Positions 1-4,599 of a stretch of DNA of 5,963 nucleotides are shown here, piece by piece. Numbering within the stretch: position 1 is the first letter of the stretch; each line of letters starts with the position of its first letter. This DNA comes from Candidatus Methanomethylophilaceae archaeon (GTDB lineage Archaea > Thermoplasmatota > Thermoplasmata > Methanomassiliicoccales > Methanomethylophilaceae): positions 1 to 5,963 of the forward strand of contig JAFSYZ010000240.1 of the NCBI GenBank assembly GCA_017455785.1. The letters run 5' to 3'. Both the position numbers and the translations under genes were made by a program. The notes beneath the pieces are model-generated. The model was given only the letters and a program-made list of their open reading frames with translations. It had not been told where the DNA came from and searched no databases.

Positions 1-126
1 ATTACGACACATGATACATTGAGCAAACGTTCCTATGAGGGAATGTTCGCTTGGTGCACCGACAGGACACCTATCGAGAAATACGACGGTATGGTGGACA
101 CTATGATAACATTCGGAGTTTGTTAA
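1..126 (+). CDS. C-terminal fragment of an unknown protein (5' end outside window)
   Basis: Frame 1 is open from the first base to a TAA at 124-126 and gives 41 residues ending in TMITFGVC. The fragment has aromatic and charged residues (EGMFAWCTDR, PIEKYDGM) and no membrane segment. I do not recognise the family. The next gene starts one base after this stop, so the two are almost certainly in the same transcript. Given the downstream integrase and the packed small genes, a provirus structural or tail protein is the natural guess, but this is context only. Too little sequence is present to assign a function. Confidence 0.6.
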   Translation: MTTHDTLSKRSYEGMFAWCTDRTPIEKYDGMVDTMITFGVC

Positions 127-127
127 T

Positions 128-544
128 ATGGAATTAAGAACAAATGTACACGGCGGTCAGGTAAAAGTACCTGACATAGAATTCAACTACGGGGATGTCT
201 ACATAAGATTCAACATCCAGCCGTACAGCGAAACGGACGAACAGGGACAGATACGCACAGGATGGGTCTACGACGAGTGGTTCATGTCCTATAACGAATA
301 CCAACAGGTCCAACAAGGCATCATGCCGCTCACAGGCGTATGGGATGCACAGACGCATAAGGTGTTCAGGGAGTATCAGCACACCCGTGCCGACGATCTG
401 TACGTCTACGCACAGCGTATGCTCCGTGCAACATCCGATACGAAGTACAGCGACTACATCACGGCATTGGACCAATGGAACGCACAGGTGTCGGCATTGG
501 CTGGTACGATGTCGCTGGATGTGCCTGACATCCCGACTCTATGA
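128..544 (+). CDS. Hypothetical protein, possible tail-accessory protein
   Basis: This encodes 138 residues. The ATG at 128 lies one base after the previous stop, with GGAG at 115-118 as ribosome binding site. The protein is soluble and acidic, with no signal peptide or membrane helix. The N-terminal half looks beta-rich (KVPDIEFNYGDVYIRF). The C-terminal half is helical and ends in YSDYITALDQWNAQVSAL followed by a Pro-rich tail. A C-terminal 'Y..AL..W...V' helix is reminiscent of tail-fibre assembly proteins of tailed phages, but no diagnostic motif is visible, so this is a weak analogy. It is the last gene before a 105-base gap with new promoter signals, so it probably ends the left transcription unit. 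Confidence 0.75.
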   Translation: MELRTNVHGGQVKVPDIEFNYGDVYIRFNIQPYSETDEQGQIRTGWVYDEWFMSYNEYQQVQQGIMPLTGVWDAQTHKVFREYQHTRADDLYVYAQRMLRATSDTKYSDYITALDQWNAQVSALAGTMSLDVPDIPTL

Positions 545-556
545 GGGATTCGTCCC
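545..556 (+). other. Short UUCG-capped hairpin right after a stop codon
   Basis: GGGA-TTCG-TCCC starts at the base after the TGA at 542-544. The 4-bp stem carries a UUCG loop, which is unusually stable in RNA. There is no T-run behind it, so it is at best a weak terminator or a 3'-end stabiliser. Confidence 0.35.
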
Positions 557-581
557 ATAATCACACAAACCCCTTCCCATT

Positions 582-627
582 ATCATTTATAAGATGCCCA
601 TCAACTAGGCCAATCATCATTTATAAC
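582..627 (+). promoter_or_regulatory. Tandem TATA-like boxes upstream of the 28-aa gene
   Basis: The 11-mer ATCATTTATAA occurs at 582-592 and again at 616-626. Each contains an archaeal TATA-like core (TTTATAA). Archaeal transcription typically starts about 25-28 bases past the box. The first box would therefore start an mRNA near 615, including the Shine-Dalgarno site at 636-642. The second would start at about 650, exactly at the ATG, giving a leaderless message. The repeat is seen directly; promoter function is inferred. Confidence 0.5.
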
Positions 628-649
628 GTCTGCTTGGAGTGAACGAACC

Positions 650-736
650 ATGTCATTCCTCTCCAAACTATTCGAGAAGAAATCCGCGCAACCCATGACA
701 CAGACCGGATGGGAGGATTGGACACCCTACCCATAA
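650..736 (+). CDS. 28-aa microprotein
   Basis: ATG at 650 to TAA at 734-736 encodes 28 residues: an N-terminal amphipathic stretch (MSFLSKLFEKK) and a polar, Trp-containing C-terminus ending WEDWTPYP. Support comes from a strong ribosome binding site GGAGTGA at 636-642, 7 bases before the ATG, and TATA-like boxes at the right distance. It fills an otherwise empty gap in a densely coded region. An N-terminal amphipathic helix could associate with membrane or with a partner protein. I recognise no family. It is too short to be found by default gene callers, so absence from an annotation is not evidence against it. Confidence 0.55.
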   Translation: MSFLSKLFEKKSAQPMTQTGWEDWTPYP

Positions 737-750
737 GGCCCTACGGGGCC
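737..750 (+). other. UACG-capped hairpin after the microprotein stop
   Basis: GGCCC-TACG-GGGCC begins at the base after the TAA. It is a perfect 5-bp GC stem with a UNCG-class tetraloop. No T-tract follows, so it more likely protects or separates messages than terminates strongly. It sits between the microprotein and the Shine-Dalgarno of the gene at 777. Confidence 0.45.
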
Positions 751-776
751 ATCCTCTTACACGTTAGGTGATAACG

Positions 777-1202
777 ATGTCATACGAGAACATACTCAAG
801 GCGATGAAGCCCAGGGAGGGCTTGACGGTACAGCAGCAGTCGGACAACTACAAGGCCTTCAGCGAACTGATGAAGGAGGGCGTGTATATCCCGGATCTAC
901 TGAAGAAAATAGACACGATGGAGAAGCGGATCGAAGCACTCGATAAGCCGAAGGAGTCGGTTCTGGATGCCGAACTCTTCTCCGTAATGGAGAACTCGGT
1001 GAAGGAAGATCCTTCAGTTCTAGAGGCGAAAGCTGCGCTCCAATCAGCCAAGACGAGGGTCATATCCGAGCTGTGTATGAGGGACGAACAGTACCGCCAA
1101 TTGTTCGAGGATTACCGCAGAAAGGTCAACACCGCATACGTCTCGAAGAAGGAGAGCAAAAACGTAATTAAGTCCGGGAGTGATAGACCTATCAGTGTCT
1201 GA
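777..1202 (+). CDS. Hypothetical helical protein, 141 aa
   Basis: I place the start at ATG 777 because AGGTGAT at 766-772 is a near-perfect archaeal Shine-Dalgarno 4 bases upstream. A GTG at 768 in the same frame lies inside that site and is unlikely to be used. The 141 residues are almost entirely predicted helix and highly charged. Residues about 36-57 (IPDLLKKIDTMEKRIEALDK) have a heptad-like pattern, and a second helical stretch covers about 85-120. There is no membrane segment, and a Lys/Ser-rich tail closes the protein. I do not recognise the family. Its place just before a membrane protein in a provirus-like cluster would suit a virion-associated or late protein, but function is unknown. 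Confidence 0.8.
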   Translation: MSYENILKAMKPREGLTVQQQSDNYKAFSELMKEGVYIPDLLKKIDTMEKRIEALDKPKESVLDAELFSVMENSVKEDPSVLEAKAALQSAKTRVISELCMRDEQYRQLFEDYRRKVNTAYVSKKESKNVIKSGSDRPISV

Positions 1203-1399
1203 GACCGATGGGACCGCTCATCCCGGGAGTCGCATTCTTTTCTGACCGAAGGACACCGAATACTGTGAGGTATAATGTGGTGAGCTACGGTCCTATTGTT
1301 GCTACGAAGGGTCTGATCAGAATGTCGATGGCCTACTCGTATCTGACAACAGTTACCGCTGGCGTATCACTTATGGCCTCAGGTCAAAGAGGCAATAAC

Positions 1400-2008
1400 A
1401 TGTTAGTTGACATTGATCTTGCACTGCTGTACGTCATCATCTCAGCTGTCGTTGGCGGTGCGCTGTTGATCGGGTTCAGGTACTTCTCCCTTTACCAGAA
1501 CGCGAAGAAAACCAAACTCAAGAGGGGAGAGGAAGCAATCGAGTGGGACAACCGTTCCACTATCGCGGCATTCGTCGATGTCGTACTCGGAGCCATCGCG
1601 GTCTTCTGTATCTACGAAGTGATCGATTGGCTCTATGTCGGAGAACCCTTCAGGAACATCCCGGTGTTCTGCTTCGCATTCGCTGTACTCGGCGCAGGCG
1701 CAGCCTACCTTATGGATGCATGGTTCCCTCAGGCGTGGCTCAACGGAACACTCGACAAGCTGTACATCCTCGGACAGGAGAAGGCATTGGAGCTTGCCAA
1801 ATCCGAAGAGGCGAAGCAGAAGATGCTTGACGCTCTCGAAGCAAAGGCCAAGGCACTCGGAGTGATCGATGGTGAGAAGGTCGCCGCATTCTGCAAAATT
1901 GCTAAGGGTGGCGATGCATCTGATCTGGCTTATCTTACTAAGATTGCGGAGATTGTGAAGAACAACGACACGAAGACACTAGAGGTCTTTTATCCTGCAG
2001 AGGAGTGA
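1400..2008 (+). CDS. Three-pass membrane protein, holin-like layout
   Basis: From ATG 1400 this is 202 aa. Three hydrophobic segments are visible: about residues 7-26, 54-80 (with internal D60, E73 and D76) and 87-105. A soluble, helical, Lys/Ala/Glu-rich C-terminal tail of about 90 residues follows. Short N-terminus, close-packed helices and a charged tail are typical of some phage holins, but the size is large for one and no specific family motif is seen. 'Small viral membrane protein' is the safe call. The start at 1400 is preferred because AGAGG at 1388-1392 gives good spacing and the first helix follows directly. The frame is open back to ATG 1208, and a GTG at 1277 has GAGGT in front, so an N-terminal extension of up to 64 residues is possible. 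Methanomassiliicoccales lack a classic wall, so a lysis role would not need an endolysin partner. Confidence 0.75.
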   Translation: MLVDIDLALLYVIISAVVGGALLIGFRYFSLYQNAKKTKLKRGEEAIEWDNRSTIAAFVDVVLGAIAVFCIYEVIDWLYVGEPFRNIPVFCFAFAVLGAGAAYLMDAWFPQAWLNGTLDKLYILGQEKALELAKSEEAKQKMLDALEAKAKALGVIDGEKVAAFCKIAKGGDASDLAYLTKIAEIVKNNDTKTLEVFYPAEE

Positions 2009-2015
2009 GTTCACG

Positions 2016-2234
2016 ATGCAGGTGATCGAACTTCCTAGGACGATCATCGTTCAGGTGACAATCGATGATATGGGATTCGGCGTAGATCCCGATGGGAATT
2101 ACTATCGGATCGAGAACAATCAGCTGAACCCCGTCGAGGTCAAGACAGTGGCCATGGAGTATCTGCAGAAGGAGATGCGTATCCCCGATCAGTTCGTCGG
2201 TGCCCGGGAACTTCTGAGGAGACTTCTGGACTAA
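2016..2234 (+). CDS. Hypothetical protein, 72 aa
   Basis: The ATG at 2016 is preceded by GGAGTGAG (2002-2009), which overlaps the end of the upstream gene, so translation is probably coupled to the membrane protein. The N-terminal half reads as beta strands (PRTIIVQVTIDD, GFGVDPDGNYYRI), and the C-terminal half as a charged helix (KTVAMEYLQKEM, ARELLRRLLD). There are no Cys residues and no membrane segment. No family recognised. It is the last gene before the hairpin-rich gap at 2235-2391, so it likely ends the left-hand transcription unit. Confidence 0.75.
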   Translation: MQVIELPRTIIVQVTIDDMGFGVDPDGNYYRIENNQLNPVEVKTVAMEYLQKEMRIPDQFVGARELLRRLLD

Positions 2235-2249
2235 ACCTCTTCCTACAAC

Positions 2250-2269
2250 CCCGGGATCTTCATCCCGGG
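2250..2269 (+). terminator. Perfect 8-bp hairpin after the 72-aa gene
   Basis: CCCGGGAT (2250-2257), loop CTTC, ATCCCGGG (2262-2269) form a perfect GC-rich stem with a 4-base loop, 15 bases past the TAA. No T-run follows. As a 3'-end structure it most likely marks or stabilises the end of the upstream message; true termination is uncertain. Confidence 0.45.
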
Positions 2270-2298
2270 ATCACCAAGGAGTTATGAGATCAACACCC

Positions 2299-2332
2299 GA
2301 GGGGAACACGGGTCTCACCCGTGAGGCCCCTC
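2299..2332 (+). terminator. Long two-part hairpin
   Basis: Outer stem GAGGGG (2299-2304) pairs with CCCCTC (2327-2332). Inner stem CACGGGT (2307-2313) pairs with ACCCGTG (2317-2323) around a CTC loop. The two parts are separated only by a small AA/AGG internal loop, giving 13 pairs in all. It lies between the end of one unit and the TATA-like box of the next. The first T-run behind it (2351-2355) is 18 bases away, so it may be a terminator, an insulator against read-through, or a processed 3' end. Confidence 0.45.
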
Positions 2333-2350
2333 ACCCTTCTGCCATATCCG

Positions 2351-2386
2351 TTTTTATCGCCGTACGATTATCTTCATCCGAGGTGA
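2351..2386 (+). promoter_or_regulatory. Promoter and Shine-Dalgarno for the DUF4352-like gene
   Basis: TTTTTATC at 2351-2358 is a TATA-like box that would place transcript start near 2380. GAGGTGA at 2380-2386 is a near-perfect ribosome binding site 5 bases before ATG 2392. This decides the start: an upstream in-frame ATG at 2284 would translate through the long hairpin at 2299-2332 and has AAGGAG only 2 bases away. Confidence 0.5.
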
Positions 2387-2391
2387 ACTCA

Positions 2392-2859
2392 ATGAGTACA
2401 GGAGCAAAGATTGTATTGGTGATCGTTCTGATCGGTGTTGTCCTCGGCGGCATATTCGTGATCGGAGTCGGAAACCAGGTTATCAGTACGCATGGCGAAT
2501 ATACCGCAAGCGTACACTTCGCTGACAGCGTAACGACCAACTATGGATGGACATCTACACCCGATCCCGGGATGATATTCGTATGGGCGGACATCACCAT
2601 GACCAACAGGGACTGGTCTTCAGGTATCTCGAACAATACGTACAATTGGAAGTGCGAGGCTGCGGGAATCGCATATAGTATCGATTCCGTAACGTACAGC
2701 GTTGCCACGGAGCATCCGTATCAATTAGTCGAGGTTCAGAAGGGAGGAACGGGTACATGGACCTATATCTTCCAGATCCCGATAGGATCTGACATCAATG
2801 ATGTCAAGATCAAATGGGATTCCCAGCCGCTTCTCGATGGTAAGACCGTCGTAGCATGA
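2392..2859 (+). CDS. Membrane-anchored extracytoplasmic protein, DUF4352-like
   Basis: This encodes 155 aa. Residues about 7-27 form one very hydrophobic helix (KIVLVIVLIGVVLGG), a signal anchor with no clear cleavage site. The rest is a beta-rich Ser/Thr/Trp domain facing outside. Its order of elements (a 'G..FV..DITMTN' strand, a middle segment ending in an aromatic strand, a Gly-rich turn GGTGTW, then 'IFQIPIGSDINDVKIKW') matches the general form of DUF4352/immunoglobulin-like lipoprotein domains of bacteria and archaea; there is no lipobox Cys here. The gene stands alone with its own TATA-like box, strong Shine-Dalgarno and strong terminator. In a provirus that is the layout of a cargo ('moron') gene expressed during lysogeny, so a surface role such as blocking superinfection is a reasonable but untested guess. 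Confidence 0.8.
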   Translation: MSTGAKIVLVIVLIGVVLGGIFVIGVGNQVISTHGEYTASVHFADSVTTNYGWTSTPDPGMIFVWADITMTNRDWSSGISNNTYNWKCEAAGIAYSIDSVTYSVATEHPYQLVEVQKGGTGTWTYIFQIPIGSDINDVKIKWDSQPLLDGKTVVA

Positions 2860-2862
2860 ACC

Positions 2863-2885
2863 AAGGGCTTCGGCCCTTTTTTTTT
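2863..2885 (+). terminator. UUCG hairpin plus T9 terminator
   Basis: AAGGGC (2863-2868), TTCG loop, GCCCTT (2873-2878), with a run of nine T at 2877-2885. It sits 3 bases past the TGA of the DUF4352-like gene. It has the form of an intrinsic terminator and also a strong archaeal poly-T termination signal. Confidence 0.85.
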
Positions 2886-2951
2886 CTTATTTTCTTCCAG
2901 GATCCATCCAGACATAGCGCTGTATTTAATTGGACGGATAATTAATTCATC

Positions 2952-3008
2952 AATATCATTATATACGTATAATATATCATATTATTTAGACAGGGGCATA
3001 GACCCCTG
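2952..3008 (+). promoter_or_regulatory. AT-rich promoter, operator-like dyad and 5'-UTR hairpin
   Basis: Bases 2941-2990 hold only 7 G/C in 50. TTATATAC at 2959-2966 is a good TATA box, predicting transcript start near 2988-2990. Between the box and that start lies a perfect dyad, ATAATAT (2969-2975) - ATC - ATATTAT (2979-2985), well placed for a repressor that blocks initiation. The predicted mRNA then begins with a hairpin, CAGGGG (2991-2996) - CATAGA - CCCCTG (3003-3008). The Shine-Dalgarno AGGAAGTGA (3011-3019) follows directly, so the 5' end is structured right up to the ribosome site. The box, dyad and hairpin are seen; regulation is inferred. Confidence 0.6.
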
Positions 3009-3023
3009 GAAGGAAGTGAAGAA

Positions 3024-3440
3024 ATGGACAGATACGAACTGATTGACAGAGCAGGGATCGAAATCTCCGAAGAGGATTACCAGAAGATTGAGGCAGTATA
3101 CCTCGCATCAAAGGACTTCGAGGTGGTTGGTGATGTTGTCGACTACATCAAGGCGCACAAGGGTTCGTACAAGGGCCTCCTGGAGAGGTACAACGACGCT
3201 ATGCGCATCCATGGTCTGACCGAGGATTACAGGATCCTGTGGAACGAGAAGAGCAACATCAACAAGCAGAAGGAGGAGATCGAGGCGCAGCTTATCGCGA
3301 CCCAGCGCGATGTCAGGGAGAAGGAGAAGGTCATAGAGTACCTCTGCTCCCTGCTGAGCACCGAGGAGATCCTGGCAGGGACCGACATGGACAAGACCAA
3401 GATCGCGCAGTTCGCCGCGCTGTACAAGGGGGTGGCCTGA
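3024..3440 (+). CDS. Coiled-coil protein, first gene of small-protein operon
   Basis: This is a 138-aa soluble, charged and mostly helical protein. The N-terminal part (ISEEDYQKIEAVYLASKDFE, about residues 14-33) resembles a short motif common in small uncharacterised phage proteins ('I...EY..IE..YM.S'); this is memory-based and weak. Residues about 75-106 (NEKSNINKQKEEIEAQLIA onward) form a clear coiled coil, so it probably oligomerises. One Cys and no metal motif. ATG 3024 has AGGAAGTGA upstream and follows a strong promoter region. The next gene starts directly after its stop. It resembles a regulatory or structural partner protein, but function is unknown. Confidence 0.8.
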   Translation: MDRYELIDRAGIEISEEDYQKIEAVYLASKDFEVVGDVVDYIKAHKGSYKGLLERYNDAMRIHGLTEDYRILWNEKSNINKQKEEIEAQLIATQRDVREKEKVIEYLCSLLSTEEILAGTDMDKTKIAQFAALYKGVA

Positions 3441-3677
3441 ATGGACCACATCATCATCGGCAGGACCTACACCGTCCCCACGCAGGACGGGCGCATCAGG
3501 GCGAGCCTCGGAGGCATCCACCTCCACGGGGAACCGCGCGAGGCGGTCCCCTGCTCCATCTGCGGGCAGCTCTGCAAGAACTACCTGTCGTTCACGGAGG
3601 AGACAGAAGGCTACGAGGTCGTGGTCGGCACATCCTGCGCCAAGCTCGTCAACGTATGGACGGAGGCGGAGCAATGA
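3441..3677 (+). CDS. Small zinc-finger-like protein (CxxC...GxSC)
   Basis: This 78-aa protein's ATG directly abuts the previous TGA (TGA|ATG), with GGTG at 3431-3434 as ribosome site inside the upstream gene. Residues 38-45 read CSICGQLC (C38, C41, C45) and are followed after about 20 residues by VVVGTSC (C66) and AKLV. The order CxxCG - aromatic strand - 'vG(S/T)xC' is a known zinc-binding pattern in small phage and archaeal proteins, where the CxxC and the last Cys plus another residue hold one Zn2+. The N-terminal strands (HIIIGRTYTV, IRASLGGIHLHG) carry H27 and H29, possible further ligands. Likely binds nucleic acid or a protein partner. Local GC is very high (45 of 60 bases in 3481-3540). 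Confidence 0.8.
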   Translation: MDHIIIGRTYTVPTQDGRIRASLGGIHLHGEPREAVPCSICGQLCKNYLSFTEETEGYEVVVGTSCAKLVNVWTEAEQ

Positions 3678-3871
3678 CCAGGCTGACCCGTGAACTCCTG
3701 ACCATCGTCCAGATGGACGGATCCCTCCGTCACTTCGACATCCGCAACGACGGTACGTACTACGAGTACGTCCAGGAGGGGGACATCTTCAGGCTCATCG
3801 GTGAACTGAAGGATCCGGAGGCCAAGAAGGGTACCTACGGGTACCTCAAGTGGAGGAGCGTGATAGAGTGA
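3674..3871 (+). CDS. Hypothetical 65-aa beta-rich protein
   Basis: The ATG at 3674 overlaps the previous stop as ATGA, with two GGAG sites at 3662-3671, so translation is coupled. An N-terminal helix (TRELLTIVQMDG) is followed by short strands rich in Tyr and acidic residues (HFDIRNDGTYYEYV, DIFRLIGEL), then a basic, aromatic end (GTYGYLKWRSVIE). The small beta-barrel-like pattern would suit an SH3-like or nucleic-acid-contacting fold, but this is only a reading of hydrophobicity. No family recognised. A long open frame of 210 codons that overlaps this gene and its neighbours in frame +2 of the operon is a GC-rich shadow, not a competitor. Confidence 0.75.
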   Translation: MTRLTRELLTIVQMDGSLRHFDIRNDGTYYEYVQEGDIFRLIGELKDPEAKKGTYGYLKWRSVIE

Positions 3872-3987
3872 GCAGACTCAACGCCAGGATCCTCTACTGG
3901 GATATGGTCCGCATGGACGACTACTCCCAACGCGAGTACGAGATGTACGTCGCGATCAAGAACGCCGTCAGGAGGGGATACCGATGA
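3868..3987 (+). CDS. 39-aa microprotein with GTG start
   Basis: GTG at 3868 overlaps the upstream TGA as GTGA, and the stop TGA (3985-3987) overlaps the next ATG as ATGA. It thus fills exactly the gap between two genes, which is strong evidence that it is translated. GGAGGAG at 3852-3858 is the likely ribosome site. The 39 residues are helical and amphipathic, with Arg and Tyr on one side and acids on the other (ILYWDMVRMDDYSQREYEMY, then a basic end NAVRRGYR). It could bind RNA, DNA or a neighbour protein. Too short for default gene callers; no family recognised. Confidence 0.7.
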   Translation: MSRLNARILYWDMVRMDDYSQREYEMYVAIKNAVRRGYR

Positions 3988-4541
3988 ACTGCGCCGAGTG
4001 CCGTTACTACAATGGGGAACCTGAGGATCCCGAGGATTGGTGCCAGCATCCCGCCCACTTCAAGGCGATACTGGAGGGGGAGAAGTGGGGCGAGCCCGAA
4101 CTCGATGAGGACCAGGACGTGGACTGCGTCTACTGGGAACCCGAGGACTACGAGACCTGCCCCACGGCAGAGCTCATCAAGGCAGCATGGTCGAGGGATC
4201 CCAAGAAGATGAGTGACCTGAACGCCGTCTACGATGAGGGGAGGATGTCCGAGGTGCAGTACATGAAGGAGGTCCGCAGGATCGTCAAGGGAGGGACCTC
4301 GATGACCGACGTGATGGCTGACCTTATTACCGTCGGATGCAATGACCTGACGGTGATACCGATGGATGACAAACAGGTCATCGTCGTAATGGGACGTAAG
4401 ATCATAGCTCAGGGGACCTCGTTGGTCATACCCATCACCTCGGAGGCACGTGAATTGGGCCTCGGGAGGGGTGATGAGGTCGACATAATGATCCGCAGGA
4501 AGAAGGCTCCCGAGTGGGGTGAATGGAATAAACGCGAGTGA
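3984..4541 (+). CDS. Cys-cluster protein with C-terminal AbrB/SpoVT-like domain
   Basis: This is a 185-aa protein. The N-terminal part has C3, C6, C20, H22 and H25, then C48 and C59, in a very acidic context (PEDPEDWCQH, ELDEDQDVDC); a CxxC-x13-CxH set is a likely zinc site. A helical linker runs from about 60 to 102. Residues about 130-173 (KIIAQGTSLVIP, ARELGLGRGDEVDIMIRR) match the swapped-hairpin AbrB/SpoVT/MazE DNA-binding pattern 'G.SL.(I)P.....LGL..GDEV.(I)'. A dimeric DNA-binding regulator or antitoxin-like protein is therefore likely, and it may repress its own operon at the dyad upstream of 3024. The start has a strong site, GGAGGGG (3971-3977), and overlaps the previous stop. Inside the gene, M107 (4302) has its own Shine-Dalgarno and could yield a short form. 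No separate toxin is recognised beside it. Confidence 0.75.
   Translation: MNCAECRYYNGEPEDPEDWCQHPAHFKAILEGEKWGEPELDEDQDVDCVYWEPEDYETCPTAELIKAAWSRDPKKMSDLNAVYDEGRMSEVQYMKEVRRIVKGGTSMTDVMADLITVGCNDLTVIPMDDKQVIVVMGRKIIAQGTSLVIPITSEARELGLGRGDEVDIMIRRKKAPEWGEWNKRE
4289..4304 (+). promoter_or_regulatory. Internal Shine-Dalgarno and ATG within the AbrB-like gene
   Basis: GGGAGGGA at 4288-4295 precedes an in-frame ATG at 4302-4304 by about 6 bases. Starting here gives a 79-residue protein that consists essentially of the AbrB-like domain without the Cys cluster. Purine-rich runs occur often in this operon, so the site could be accidental. Confidence 0.35.
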
Positions 4542-4548
4542 ATAAACC

Positions 4549-4584
4549 GAGGACGGCGGGATGGGGTCGTCCTCCTCTCTTTTT
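4549..4584 (+). terminator. Terminator of the small-protein operon
   Basis: GAGGACG (4549-4555) pairs with CGTCCTC (4568-4574) across a 12-base loop. A pyrimidine stretch with TTTTT at 4580-4584 follows. It lies 7 bases past the TGA of the AbrB-like gene and should end the 3024-4541 transcript, with partial read-through possible. Confidence 0.7.
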
Positions 4585-4599
4585 CAAAGAGGTATCACC

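Noticed and set aside
134..475. Minus-strand frame of 113 codons opposite the 138-aa gene
   Set aside because: No ribosome site or promoter, and the + gene fits exactly between neighbours.
2284..2391. N-terminal extension of the DUF4352-like protein from ATG 2284
   Set aside because: It would translate through a strong hairpin, its Shine-Dalgarno is 2 bases away, and the ATG at 2392 has an ideal site followed directly by the signal anchor.
3108..3674. Open frame of 188 codons on the minus strand
   Set aside because: It is the mirror of GC-rich coding DNA with strong third-position bias on the + strand; the + genes have ribosome sites, coupled junctions and metal motifs, while this frame has a low-complexity Leu/Val/Asp/Arg composition.
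3239..3871. Long + strand frame covering two operon genes and ending with the 65-aa gene
   Set aside because: Its upstream part is a run of Arg/His/Gly/Gln typical of a shadow frame; only the last 65 codons, from ATG 3674, form a plausible gene.
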